A stretch of DNA of 64,000 nt from Amnibacterium sp. CER49 (GTDB lineage: Bacteria; Actinomycetota; Actinomycetes; Actinomycetales; Microbacteriaceae), in contig NZ_JARVWQ010000002.1 in the NCBI RefSeq assembly GCF_029846255.1, positions 806,001 through 870,000 on the forward strand, given 5' to 3'. Both the position numbers and the translations under genes were made by a program. This document shows positions 23,680 to 32,124 of this stretch, one piece after another; position 1 is the stretch's first letter, and every line of letters starts with the position of its first letter. The notes below the pieces were generated by a model that did not search any database, had not been told where the DNA came from, and worked only from the letters and a program-made list of their open reading frames with translations.

Positions 23680-25134
23680 TCAGCCGGACGACGCGCTGCC
23701 CCAGTCCGCGGGGTCCGCGACCACCGGCAGCGGTCCGCGTGCGCCGCCCTCGAGCACGGCCCCGTCGGGGGCGAAGCGGCTGCCGCAGACCGGGCAGTCC
23801 CAGCTGCGCTCGAGGTCGTTCCAGGTGAGCGCGCCACCGAGGCGCGTGCAGCGCCCGGAGACGCTGCGCACCACGCCGCCGACTCGGCTCGTCGCGACGA
23901 GGCCGCGGTCGGTGCGGTGCACGACGCCCTGGCCCTCGCCGAGCAGGCGCCGGTCGGCCGGGGTGAGCCGGTGCGCGCCGCGGACGAGCCGAGCGGCCGC
24001 CTGCGCGTCCGCGCTGAGGCCGATCGCGCCGCTCGCCGGCCGCGTCACGCGGCGACCGATCGTCCGCGCCCAGGCCGGCTGCGACGTCCCGAGGATCTCG
24101 GCGGCGATGCGGATGGCGGCCGCCGCGCCGTGGGTGAGTCCCCAGCCGTCGAAGCCGGTGGCGAACCGCACCCGGCCGCCACCGCCGGGGAGCGCGCCGA
24201 CGAACGCGATGGGGTTGAACGGCCGGTAGTCCTGGCCGCTCCACCGCGCGTCCTCGGCGAAGCCCTCGAGGTGCGCGGTCGCGAAGCGCTCGAGCGCGGC
24301 CGCGAAGCGGGTCTCCGGGCCGTCGACCCCGACGGGATGCGCCCCGCCGATCACGGTGGTGCCGCCGTCCGGTGCCGACGCGATCGTCGTGCTGCCGGTC
24401 GCGCCGAGCGCGGTGAGCAGCGGCAGGCCGGGGTCGACGCCGGTGCCGTGCAGCGCGAGGATGCGGAACGCCTGCGTCTTCAGCGCGTAGAGGCCGCGGT
24501 CGAGGATCGGCGTGCCCGTGGCGAGGACGACGTCGTGCGCGCTGCGCTCGGCGACGGCGGTGCGCACGCGGCTGCCGCCGAGCGGGCGCACGTCGAGCCC
24601 GATCACCCGCTCGCCCTCGACGATCTCGACGCCGAGCCCCTGCGCCGCCCGGGCGAGCTCGCGCAGCAGCACGCGCGGGTCGAGCAGCAGCTGGTCGCGG
24701 AGCCGCAGCGCACCGAAGGTGCGGAACGGGAGATCGGGGTCGCGCTCCTTGACGACTCTGAGCCCCGCCCGCTGCGCGGCGAGGTGCTCGTCGTCGATGC
24801 GGGAGGCGCCGCCCCGCTCGAGCGCGACGAGCAGCGCGTCCCGCCGGTCGACAGGGATCCCGCGCCGCGCCGCGAAGTCCTCGATCAGGGCGAAGCCGGC
24901 CGCGTTCGCCGCGCGGTAGGCGGCGGCGTTTCGGTGCGCGGTCTCGGCGGCCATCCGCCGGTAGGCGGTGCCGTGCAGCTGGCTGACGACGCCCGCGGAG
25001 CGGCCGCTCGACCCGCCGCCGACCGGCTCGGCGGTGATCACGACCACGCGGCGGCCGGCTTCGGCGAGCAGCAGCGCGGTGGTCAGCCCGACGATCCCTG
25101 CGCCGACGACGAGCGTCTCGGTCCCGTCGGCCAT
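23680..25134 (-). CDS. FAD-dependent oxidoreductase with a degenerate C-terminal Rieske domain
   Basis: 484 residues from the ATG at 25134, six bases after a TACGGT leaderless hexamer. A DAO-type FAD domain starts at residue ~7 (VVGAGIVGLTTALLLAEAG) and the FAD-closing ATGFDGWGLTHGAAAA motif is near 345. Residues ~395-484 follow the Rieske pattern found fused to such oxidases, but the ligands read Cys429-x-Arg431 and Cys447-x-x-Cys450 instead of C-x-H and C-x-x-H. Both His ligands are therefore lost and a canonical [2Fe-2S] cluster is unlikely. The substrate is unknown. Confidence 0.85.
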   Translation of the reverse strand: MADGTETLVVGAGIVGLTTALLLAEAGRRVVVITAEPVGGGSSGRSAGVVSQLHGTAYRRMAAETAHRNAAAYRAANAAGFALIEDFAARRGIPVDRRDALLVALERGGASRIDDEHLAAQRAGLRVVKERDPDLPFRTFGALRLRDQLLLDPRVLLRELARAAQGLGVEIVEGERVIGLDVRPLGGSRVRTAVAERSAHDVVLATGTPILDRGLYALKTQAFRILALHGTGVDPGLPLLTALGATGSTTIASAPDGGTTVIGGAHPVGVDGPETRFAAALERFATAHLEGFAEDARWSGQDYRPFNPIAFVGALPGGGGRVRFATGFDGWGLTHGAAAAIRIAAEILGTSQPAWARTIGRRVTRPASGAIGLSADAQAAARLVRGAHRLTPADRRLLGEGQGVVHRTDRGLVATSRVGGVVRSVSGRCTRLGGALTWNDLERSWDCPVCGSRFAPDGAVLEGGARGPLPVVADPADWGSASSG

Positions 25135-25140
25135 GGGTGC

Positions 25141-25146
25141 ACCGTA
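25141..25146 (-). promoter_or_regulatory. -10 hexamer of a leaderless FAD oxidoreductase promoter
   Basis: TACGGT on the minus strand, 6 bases before the ATG at 25134. The remainder of the divergent gap to 25367 (about 220 bp) holds no supported gene; it includes a 10-bp palindrome at 25206-25215. Confidence 0.5.
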
Positions 25147-25367
25147 CACAGCGTCACCGAGCGCGGAACGAGGGGCTGCTCCGTCGTCGCCGTACCTGTG
25201 CATCGGGGAATTCCCGGCGCGCCGCGCGCCCTGCGGGCCGCGCCCGGGGAAGCGGGGACGATGCCTGTTCATCAGCGGGTCGCCTGCGCGTCGCCCACCG
25301 GACGGGGAACGAGCCCCCGGCACCGGCACGATGCACGACAGCCCATTCCCGGCGAGAGCAGGAGTCG

Positions 25368-26375
25368 ATGTCTTCGCGAGGCGCTTCCCACAGCCGCCCG
25401 ATCCCGCGCACGGCGGAGCACGCCCGTCCGGACCACTTCCTGCTCCACCTGAGCGACACCCACCTGCTGCCCGCCGGCGGGAAGCTCTACGACTCGGTCG
25501 CCCCGGAGCGCACCCTGTCCCGCATCTTCGCCGACCTCGAGGCCTCGGGGACCCACCCTGAGGCGATCGTCTTCACGGGCGACCTCGCCGACCACGGCGA
25601 CGCGGACGCGTACCGCCTGCTGCGCGGCATCGTCGAGCCCGCCGCCGCCCGCCTCGGTGCCGAGGTGATCTGGTGCATGGGCAACCACGACGACCGCCGC
25701 ACCTTCCGCCGCGAGCTGTTCGGTCAGCTCGGCTCGACCCGCCCCGTCGACCGCGTCTACGACGTGAACGGCCTGCGGGTCATCACGCTCGACACGTCGG
25801 TCCCCGGCGAGCACTGGGGCGCGCTCTCCGGCGCCCAGCTCGACTGGCTCGCCGAGGAGCTCGCCACCCGTGCGCCGCACGGCACCGTCCTCGCGATGCA
25901 CCACCCGCCGCTGCCGTGCATCCAGGATCTCGCGGTGCTCGTCGAGCTGCGCGACCAGGCCGAGCTCCGCGAGGTCGTCGAGGGCAGCGACATCCGCGCG
26001 ATCCTCGCCGGGCACGTGCACTTCTCGACGAGCGGCACCTTCGCCGGCGTCCCCGTGTCGGTCGCCTCGGCGACCTGCTACACCCAGGACCTCACGACGG
26101 AGGCGCGCGGCACCCGCCCGCAGGACGGCGCCCAGTCGTACAACCTCGTGCACGTGTTCGACGAGATGGTGCTGAACTCGGTGGTGCCGATCACCGCCGG
26201 ACGCACGCTGTCGACGACCTCGGCGGCGGACAGCGCCGCGGTGCTCGCCGCGCACGGCGTCACCGTGCCCGCGCGGCGCAACGAGCCGCTCGAGGCCGTC
26301 CGCCGGCCCGACCGGATCGATCGCGAGCTCGAGGCGATGACCTCGCCGATCACCCTGCCGCGGCGCTCGGAGTGA
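25368..26375 (+). CDS. Metallophosphoesterase, CpdA-like phosphodiesterase
   Basis: 335 residues from the ATG at 25368, with AGGAG three bases upstream; the frame opens at 25137 without homology. The calcineurin-like metal motifs are complete: LSDTHL, FTGDLADHG, MGNHDDR, MHHPP and AGHVHFS. These class III phosphodiesterases use two metals; members hydrolyse cyclic nucleotides (3',5'-cAMP) or other phosphodiesters. No signal peptide, so cytosolic. Its 3' end overlaps the Stealth gene by 26 bp, a convergent overlap. Confidence 0.88.
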   Translation: MSSRGASHSRPIPRTAEHARPDHFLLHLSDTHLLPAGGKLYDSVAPERTLSRIFADLEASGTHPEAIVFTGDLADHGDADAYRLLRGIVEPAAARLGAEVIWCMGNHDDRRTFRRELFGQLGSTRPVDRVYDVNGLRVITLDTSVPGEHWGALSGAQLDWLAEELATRAPHGTVLAMHHPPLPCIQDLAVLVELRDQAELREVVEGSDIRAILAGHVHFSTSGTFAGVPVSVASATCYTQDLTTEARGTRPQDGAQSYNLVHVFDEMVLNSVVPITAGRTLSTTSAADSAAVLAAHGVTVPARRNEPLEAVRRPDRIDRELEAMTSPITLPRRSE

Positions 26376-27933
26376 CGTCGGCCGCCTCGGTCTCCCAGGG
26401 GGCCGAGAGCGGGAAGTAGCGCCGCAGGAACGCCTGCACCTTGCGGGAGCGCTCCTCGGGCGACACCTCGGGGAAGCTGCCGTCGTTCAGGCAGAAGAAG
26501 TCCCACGCCCGCGTCTTCAGCAGCCGCTTGAGGAGCGCGAGGCCCTTCCGCGTGGTCGTGTCGACGTAGAGCACCGTCGAGGTCGTGTTCTGCACGGCCC
26601 GCCCGGTGAGCAGCGCGTAGTAGTGGTACAGCGAGTTCGTCACCGACACGTTGTCCATCGCGCGGAACGGGCTCGCGGCGGTCGCGGCGAACTCGTCCGG
26701 GAACGTCGCCTCGAGCTCCTCGAGCACGCTCTTGCGCAGCGGCGTGGCCGCGTGCTCGAGGTGCCGCGTCGTGACCCGGCCGAACCGCTCCTGCAGCAGC
26801 CTGCGGTTCACGCGGGCGGCGTTCTCGAAGCCGCTGCGACGCGGGTCGTTGTCCCCCACCCCGATCCGGGTCTCGGCCTCGATGAACTTCGAGACGCCGC
26901 CGGGCGAGAAGAAGGCCTCCTTGCCGAGCGGACGGCCGATGAACATGTCGTCGTTCGAGTAGAGGAAGTGCTCCGCGAGGCCGGGGATGCGGTGCAGCTG
27001 GCTCTCGACCGCCTGCGAGTTGTGGGTCGGCAGCACGCTCGGATCCGCGAAGAACTCCTCGCTCCGCACGACGCGCACCCGAGGGTGGTCGGCGAGCCAC
27101 GCGGGCGGGGTCGAGTCGGTGGCGATGTAGATGCGCCGAACCCACGGGAGGTACGCGTAGACGGAGCGGAGCGCGTAGCGCAGCTCGTCGATCTGCCGGT
27201 AGCGGGCCTCGGCCTCGTCGCCCTCGCCGACCACGTAGGCGGCCATGCGGCGGGCGCGGGCGCGCTGCCACTCCTTGTCGGTGCCGTCGACCCAGGAGAA
27301 GACCATGTCGACGTCGAACGTGACCTCGCTCACGTGGTCCGCGAACATGTGTGCGAGCGTGCGCCAGGTGCGCCCGTAGCGCTCGACCTCGACGATCTCG
27401 GTCTCGTCGGCCCGGAACGACTTGCGGGTCAGCGCGTTCGGTGCGGGCACCCGCACCTCGGGGCCCTGACGCAGCCAGAGCTCGAAGCGGATGGCGTGCT
27501 CGGTGTGCAGCGTGCCGGCCGCGTCGACCCGGGGGCGCACGAGCTCGAGCAGCCGTACGTCGCGACCCTCGGCGAGCTCGCCGTCGGCGACGAGCAGCGG
27601 GACGCCCTTCGGCGTGAGGTCGCGGCGGCGGAGCCGGATCGCGTAGCAGGGCTCGTCGGCGAACGCGGTGGCGAGGGCGCGCTGCACGGCGACGCGGTCG
27701 CGCTCGTCGACGGCGAGGATCGGCCGGTCGGCGTCGTCACGGGCGAGCAGCACCTCGACGCCGGCGGCCTCGAGCGCGTCGGCGACGAGACGGATGTCCT
27801 CGGCGAGGGCGTCGGCGGGCGGCTCGGTGCGCGCGAGCGCGAGCAGACCGCCCGACTCGGCGACGTCCTTGCGGGACCGGACCCGGGACGCCGGGGTCTG
27901 CAGCGGTCGGAGCTTCGAGCGCACGTCGGCCAA
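26350..27933 (-). CDS. Stealth family capsule/exopolysaccharide phosphotransferase
   Basis: 527 residues from a TTG at 27933 with a GAGGGGG ribosome binding site; a GTG at 27924 is an alternative. The four Stealth conserved regions are present: CR1 DMVFSWVDGTDKEW (~205-218), CR2 RYRQIDELRYALRSV and IYIATDS, CR3 LYSNDDMFIGRPL and CR4 FFCLND. Stealth enzymes transfer sugar 1-phosphates to build phosphodiester-linked glycans, related to the GlcNAc-1-phosphotransferase of animals. No polysaccharide cluster surrounds it. The ~200-residue N-terminal extension is unrecognised. Confidence 0.9.
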   Translation of the reverse strand: MADVRSKLRPLQTPASRVRSRKDVAESGGLLALARTEPPADALAEDIRLVADALEAAGVEVLLARDDADRPILAVDERDRVAVQRALATAFADEPCYAIRLRRRDLTPKGVPLLVADGELAEGRDVRLLELVRPRVDAAGTLHTEHAIRFELWLRQGPEVRVPAPNALTRKSFRADETEIVEVERYGRTWRTLAHMFADHVSEVTFDVDMVFSWVDGTDKEWQRARARRMAAYVVGEGDEAEARYRQIDELRYALRSVYAYLPWVRRIYIATDSTPPAWLADHPRVRVVRSEEFFADPSVLPTHNSQAVESQLHRIPGLAEHFLYSNDDMFIGRPLGKEAFFSPGGVSKFIEAETRIGVGDNDPRRSGFENAARVNRRLLQERFGRVTTRHLEHAATPLRKSVLEELEATFPDEFAATAASPFRAMDNVSVTNSLYHYYALLTGRAVQNTTSTVLYVDTTTRKGLALLKRLLKTRAWDFFCLNDGSFPEVSPEERSRKVQAFLRRYFPLSAPWETEAADVTPSAAAG

Positions 27934-27980
27934 GGATCCCCCTCGCGGTCGGCGTCCTACCCGGCGAGGCGATCCGGGAG

Positions 27981-27998
27981 GGCAGGGGATGCCCTGCC
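27981..27998 (-). terminator. Hairpin downstream of the SGNH-fold gene
   Basis: GGCAGGG (27981-27987) and CCCTGCC (27992-27998) form a perfect 7-bp stem with a 4-base loop, 38 bases after the SGNH stop and 48 before the Stealth start. No U-tract. Confidence 0.4.
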
Positions 27999-28035
27999 GC
28001 CGCAGTCTACGGGGACGGCGGCACCGCGGCTCGGG

Positions 28036-28611
28036 TCAGTCGGCGAGCAGCGGCCGCAGGCGGTCGGCCCAGGCGCTGTACCCGGCCTCGTTGAGGTGCA
28101 CGCGGTCGGGCGTGTAGTCGGGCCTCAGCTCGCCGTCCTCCTGGGCGAACTCCGGCCAGAGGTCGACGAACTCGGCCTGCACGGCGGGCGCGGAGGCGAA
28201 CTGCCGCACGTGGATGTTGACCTGCCGGATCCACTCGGCGCGCTCCTTCTCGCGCGGCAGCACCGAGAGCACGAGCACGCGGGTGGCGGGCAGGTCGTGG
28301 TGGAGGCGCCAGAGGATGTTCTCGGTGCCGCGCACCACCTGCTCGACCGTGGCGCGGTGGCCGAAGTCGTTCGTGCCGACCATGAGCACCACGACCGACG
28401 GCTCGAGGGCGATGACCTCGTCGAGCCGCTCGAACACGTCGGCGGTGGTGTCGCCGGTGCGCCCGAGGTTCTCGATCTCGAGCTCGGGGAACGCGTCCTG
28501 CCACGGCCCCGCGCCGGTGAGGGCGTCACCGACGAAGACGACCGGCCCGTCCGCCGGCGCGTCGGTCCTGCTCTCGTCGGAGGAGGCGGTGGTGGGCTCG
28601 ACGTCCGTCAC
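28036..28611 (-). CDS. SGNH/GDSL hydrolase-fold protein lacking the catalytic Ser
   Basis: 191 residues from a GTG at 28611; a TTG at 28647 is the in-frame alternative. The block order of GDSL esterases is kept: block I VFVGDALT, block III VGTNDFG and block V DRVHLNEAGY (Asp169, His172). But block I reads Gly-Asp-Ala instead of Gly-Asp-Ser: the codon for residue 30 is GCC. Without the nucleophile, esterase activity is not expected. It may bind carbohydrate esters, act in another way, or be decaying. Divergent from deoC. Confidence 0.75.
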   Translation of the reverse strand: MTDVEPTTASSDESRTDAPADGPVVFVGDALTGAGPWQDAFPELEIENLGRTGDTTADVFERLDEVIALEPSVVVLMVGTNDFGHRATVEQVVRGTENILWRLHHDLPATRVLVLSVLPREKERAEWIRQVNIHVRQFASAPAVQAEFVDLWPEFAQEDGELRPDYTPDRVHLNEAGYSAWADRLRPLLAD

Positions 28612-28680
28612 GTCCTCGAGGCTACGGCTCCGCACCGACGCCGACAACGTCCCCCGGCGCGGCGGGCTGCGCGACCCTCG

Positions 28681-28686
28681 TAGGCT
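28681..28686 (+). promoter_or_regulatory. -10 hexamer for deoC
   Basis: TAGGCT, 8 bases before the GTG at 28695; start of transcription would fall at or within a base or two of the start codon. Confidence 0.45.
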
Positions 28687-28694
28687 TTCGCCCC

Positions 28695-29420
28695 GTGCTG
28701 AGCATCGAGCAGGTCACCGTCGAGGCCGTCGCGGCGCTGATCGACCACGCGATCCTGAAGCCCGAGCTGACCGACGCGGAGGTGGCGCGCGACCTCGACG
28801 TCGCCGCCCGCTGGGGCGTCTTCAGCGTCTGCGTCCGGCCGTCCGACGTGCCGCGCTCCGTCGCGCGGCTCGCGGGTACCGGGGTGCTCACGGGCACGGT
28901 GATCGGGTTCCCGCACGGCACCACCTCGACGGCGGCGAAGGTCGCCGAGAGCCGCCGTGCGCTCGACGACGGCGCCGCCGAGCTCGACATGGTGCTGCAC
29001 ATCGGCCGGCTGCGCAGCGGCGACGTGGAGGCCGTGCGCGACGACATCGCGGCCGTGGTGGCGGAGGCGCAGGGCAGGGTCGTCAAGGTGATCCTCGAGA
29101 CGGCGCTGCTCGACGACCCCTCCATCGCGGCGGGCAGCCGGGCCGCCGAGGCCGCGGGCGCCTCGTTCGTGAAGACCTCGACCGGCTTCGCGGGCGGCGG
29201 CGCGACCGTGCCGCACCTCGAGCTGATGCGGCGCAGCGTCTCCCCCGCGGTCCGGATCAAGGCCTCGGGCGGCGTGCGCAGCCTCGAGACCCTGCTCACG
29301 ATGAGCGCCGCGGGCGCCGACCGGTTCGGCACGAGCGCCACCGCCACGATCCTCACCGACGCCGAGCGCGTGGTCGCGACGGGCAGCGCAACGGGCGCCA
29401 CCGACGCGTCGAGCTACTGA
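28695..29420 (+). CDS. deoC: Deoxyribose-phosphate aldolase
   Basis: 241 residues, usual for DeoC. It splits 2-deoxyribose 5-phosphate to glyceraldehyde 3-phosphate and acetaldehyde in deoxynucleoside breakdown. A TIM barrel with the Schiff-base Lys in FVKTSTGF, the IDHAILKPELT start, VIGFPHG, AAELDMVLHIG and the IKASGGV proton-relay Lys. The GTG start is placed by TAGGCT upstream. It ends 7 bp before the convergent ribF stop. No deoA or cdd adjoins it. Confidence 0.93.
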   Translation: MLSIEQVTVEAVAALIDHAILKPELTDAEVARDLDVAARWGVFSVCVRPSDVPRSVARLAGTGVLTGTVIGFPHGTTSTAAKVAESRRALDDGAAELDMVLHIGRLRSGDVEAVRDDIAAVVAEAQGRVVKVILETALLDDPSIAAGSRAAEAAGASFVKTSTGFAGGGATVPHLELMRRSVSPAVRIKASGGVRSLETLLTMSAAGADRFGTSATATILTDAERVVATGSATGATDASSY

Positions 29421-29427
29421 GCCCCGC

Positions 29428-30363
29428 TCACGCTCCTTCGAGCGACCGGACGCGGTCGACGTCGACCGCCATCTGGGCGATGAGCGGCTCGATGCCCTCG
29501 TAGGCGATCTGGCCGCGGATGCGGTGCGTGAACACGACGTCGACGGTGTGGCCGTAGAGGTCGAGCGTGCGGTCGAGCACGTACGCCTCGACCTGCTTCG
29601 GCGGCACCCCCGTAAACGTCGGGTTGCTGCCGACGGAGATCGCGGCCGGCAGGCTCTCGCGGCCGCGCCCGTGGTCGATGAGGCGCCCGGCGTACACGCC
29701 GTCGGCGGGGATCATGCCGTCGGACTCCTGCGCGAGGTTCGCCGTCGGGTAGCCGAGCTCGCGCCCGCGGTGCGCGCCGTGCACGACGACGCCGCGGACC
29801 GCCGGCGGCCTGCCGAGCAGGCGCGCGGCCTCCTCGATCGCGCCGGCGGCGAGCAGCTCGCGGATCCAGGTGGACGAGACGCGGCGCGCCGCGGTCTCGA
29901 CCTGCGGCTCGGGCCGCACCTCGAAGCCTGCCTCGAGCCCGGCCGCCCGCAGCAGCGCGACGTCGCCGCGGCCGCGGTGGCCGAACCGGAAGTCGTCGCC
30001 GATCAGCAGCACCCGGGTGCGGAGCGCCGCGACGAGCACCTCGGCGATGAACGCCTCCGGCTCCTGGTCGGCGCGGACCCGGTCGAACTCGAGCACGAGC
30101 ACGGCGCCGACCCCGGCCCGCTCGAGCAGCTCGAGCTTCTGCCCGGACCCGACGAGCGGTGGCGGGCAGGCCTCGGGGCGCAGCAGCTCGAGCGGGTTGC
30201 GGTCGAAGGTGACGGCCGTCGGCACGAGGTCGGTGCCGGCGGCGGCCAGCAGGTCGCGGAGCACCGCGCGGTGCCCGATGTGCAGCCCGTCGAACTTGCC
30301 GATCGTGACGGCGGACGGCCCGAAGCCGTCCGGCACGTCCTCGACGCGCGTGAAGACCTGCAT
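29428..30363 (-). CDS. ribF: Bifunctional riboflavin kinase/FAD synthetase
   Basis: 311 residues, complete. N-terminal FMN adenylyltransferase domain with GKFDGLHIGH (nucleotidyl-transferase HxGH-like) near residues 22-31 and STWIRELLAAG; C-terminal riboflavin kinase domain with HGAHRGRELGYPTANL and the VEAYVLD strand. It makes FMN then FAD from riboflavin and ATP. The upstream membrane-protein gene stops 1 bp before the RibF start codon, so they are co-transcribed, following truB and a second small membrane gene. Confidence 0.95.
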   Translation of the reverse strand: MQVFTRVEDVPDGFGPSAVTIGKFDGLHIGHRAVLRDLLAAAGTDLVPTAVTFDRNPLELLRPEACPPPLVGSGQKLELLERAGVGAVLVLEFDRVRADQEPEAFIAEVLVAALRTRVLLIGDDFRFGHRGRGDVALLRAAGLEAGFEVRPEPQVETAARRVSSTWIRELLAAGAIEEAARLLGRPPAVRGVVVHGAHRGRELGYPTANLAQESDGMIPADGVYAGRLIDHGRGRESLPAAISVGSNPTFTGVPPKQVEAYVLDRTLDLYGHTVDVVFTHRIRGQIAYEGIEPLIAQMAVDVDRVRSLEGA

Positions 30364-30364
30364 G

Positions 30365-30790
30365 TCAGGCCTCCTGCGCGAAGCGGGCGCGCTGGCTGCG
30401 GAGGAACAGCAGGCCGAGCACGGGCAGGGCGAGCGGCAGCAGCAGGTAGCCGATGCCGAACCCCCACCACACCGTGTACCGGAACGGGAAGACGGCCGGC
30501 AGCGCGAGCGAGAGCGCCCCGACGACGAGGACCCCGACGAGCTCGAAGGCGATCGTGCCGATCGCCGTGCGGTACGCCCGGCGACCGGGCCGGGCGAGCG
30601 CGATCGTCGCGACGAGGTAGACGACCCCGGACAGGAACGACAGCAGGATCGCGAGCGGCGCCGCGCCGAAGTCGCTGATGATCTGCACGATCGAGCGGAC
30701 CAGCGCGGCGAGCGTCATGACGCCGTAGAAGGCGATGAGGGTGCGGCCGGGGCCGGACGTCTTCGGTCGCCGCACGCTCGTCTCGGTCAT
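30365..30790 (-). CDS. Small integral membrane protein between truB and ribF
   Basis: 141 residues from the ATG at 30790. A basic N-terminus (TETSVRRPKTSG) and four hydrophobic helices at ~17-37, 43-65, 79-101 and 108-130, then SQRARFAQEA. Not a family I can name; the first motif LIAFYGVMTLAALVRS looks conserved in actinobacterial neighbours of ribF. Function unknown; it lies in the ribF-truB transcription unit. Confidence 0.65.
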   Translation of the reverse strand: MTETSVRRPKTSGPGRTLIAFYGVMTLAALVRSIVQIISDFGAAPLAILLSFLSGVVYLVATIALARPGRRAYRTAIGTIAFELVGVLVVGALSLALPAVFPFRYTVWWGFGIGYLLLPLALPVLGLLFLRSQRARFAQEA

Positions 30791-30833
30791 CGCCGAAGGA
30801 TTCTTCCACCTGCCGGCTGGGCGGCCCGCACGA

Positions 30834-31202
30834 TCAGGAGCCCTGGACCGACCAGATCAGCTGCATCCGCACGAACATGACCGCGACGGCGAGGCACCCC
30901 ACACCGACCACCACCACGGACCAGCGGGTGCGCTCGGTGAGCGCCCAGAACACCGCCGCGGGCGGGATCACGAGCGCGCCCACGACGTAGGCGTAGAACT
31001 CGATCGGGTTCCCGGTCGGTCGGTTGCCCGCCGCCGGAGCGACGATCGCGATCACGAGCTGCGCGAGCAGCAGCAGCTCGAGCACGGCGGGGCCGGCGAG
31101 GGACAGGTCCGACGGCTTCCGCCCGGCGAGTCCGAGCGCGATCGCGAGCACCCCGGCCGCCACGGCCACGACGACGGCGAAGGTCGTGTACCCGAGGATC
31201 AC
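30834..31202 (-). CDS. Small integral membrane protein overlapping truB
   Basis: 122 residues from the GTG at 31202, overlapping the truB stop by four bases (GTGA). Four hydrophobic segments at ~4-26, 36-56, 66-86 and 94-114. The N-terminal GYTTFAVVVAVAAG and NPIEFYAYVVGALVIPP segments look family-like, but I cannot name the family. Function unknown. Translational coupling with truB is likely. Confidence 0.65.
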   Translation of the reverse strand: MILGYTTFAVVVAVAAGVLAIALGLAGRKPSDLSLAGPAVLELLLLAQLVIAIVAPAAGNRPTGNPIEFYAYVVGALVIPPAAVFWALTERTRWSVVVVGVGCLAVAVMFVRMQLIWSVQGS

Positions 31203-32074
31203 GCTGCCGCTCCCTCCGGGGCCGGCAGGTTCAGCAGCACCGTCGCGGTGCCGCCCGCGATGCGGGCGAGGCCGACGAGCGAGCCGTCCGGTGCGAGCGC
31301 CGCGGCGGTGTCGGCGTCCGGCAGCTCGGGCACCGGGATGCGCTTGCCCTGCCGCAGCGCGAGCGTGCGCGCCTCGTCGAGGTGCACCGCGGGGAACAGC
31401 GTGCTCGCGATCTCGGCGGGGGTGCGCAGCGCGAGCGGCTCGGCGGGCTCCTCGGCGTCCTCGACGCGGAACGGTCCGATGCGGGTGCGGCGCAGGGCGG
31501 TGAGCGAGCCGCCGACACCGAGCGCGGCGCCGAGGTCGCGGGCGAGGGCGCGGATGTAGGTGCCGGACGAGCAGTCGACGACGACGTCGAGCAGCGACCC
31601 GCGCTGCTCGAGCAGCGCGAAGCGCGAGACCGTGACGCGCCGCGAGGGCAGCGTCACCTCGACCCCCTCCCGGACGAGCTCGTGCGCCCGCCGGCCGTCG
31701 ACGTGCACGGCGCTCACGGAGGACGGCACCTGGTCGATCTCACCCGTGAGCGCCGCCATCGCGGCCGGCACCCGGGCGAGCACCTCCCCCGTCACCGGAA
31801 GCTCGGGGCCGACCGCCTCCCCCTCGGCGTCGTCGGTGGTCGTGGCGAGGCCGAGGCGGATGGTCGCCGTGTAGGTCTTCGGCAGGCCCGTGAGTGCCGT
31901 GAGCAGCCGGGTCGCGGGACCGACGCCGAGCAGCAGCAGGCCGGTCGCGGCGGGGTCGAGGGTGCCGGCGTGACCGACGCGGCGGGTGTGCGCGAGGCGC
32001 CGCACGCGCTGCACGAGGTCGTGCGACGTCGGCCCGGCGGGCTTGTCGACGAGCAGGATCCCGGCGGCCGTCAC
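31199..32074 (-). CDS. truB: tRNA pseudouridine(55) synthase
   Basis: 291 residues. It converts U55 of the T-arm in tRNA to pseudouridine. The catalytic motif GHAGTLDPAATG (Asp near residue 41) is intact, with the N-terminal ILLVDKPAGPTSH and SGTYIRALARDLG of the family; a C-terminal PUA-like part ends the protein. A GTG start has AGGA upstream. It is divergent from the PanE-like gene and starts a unit continuing to ribF. In many actinobacteria rbfA lies directly before truB; here about 3 kb intervenes (kinase, mutY, membrane protein). Confidence 0.95.
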   Translation of the reverse strand: MTAAGILLVDKPAGPTSHDLVQRVRRLAHTRRVGHAGTLDPAATGLLLLGVGPATRLLTALTGLPKTYTATIRLGLATTTDDAEGEAVGPELPVTGEVLARVPAAMAALTGEIDQVPSSVSAVHVDGRRAHELVREGVEVTLPSRRVTVSRFALLEQRGSLLDVVVDCSSGTYIRALARDLGAALGVGGSLTALRRTRIGPFRVEDAEEPAEPLALRTPAEIASTLFPAVHLDEARTLALRQGKRIPVPELPDADTAAALAPDGSLVGLARIAGGTATVLLNLPAPEGAAA

Positions 32075-32112
32075 GTGCCCATCCTGCCAGCGGGCCGCGC
32101 CGTGGCCGCCCC

Positions 32113-32118
32113 TACTGT
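32113..32118 (+). promoter_or_regulatory. -10 hexamer of a leaderless PanE-like promoter
   Basis: TACTGT, 6 bases before the GTG at 32125. Confidence 0.5.
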
Positions 32119-32124
32119 GGACCG

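Noticed and set aside
25206-25215. Palindrome GGGAATTCCC in the divergent gap
   Set aside because: Ten bases, single copy, not placed at a promoter or gene end; expected often enough by chance to carry no weight alone.
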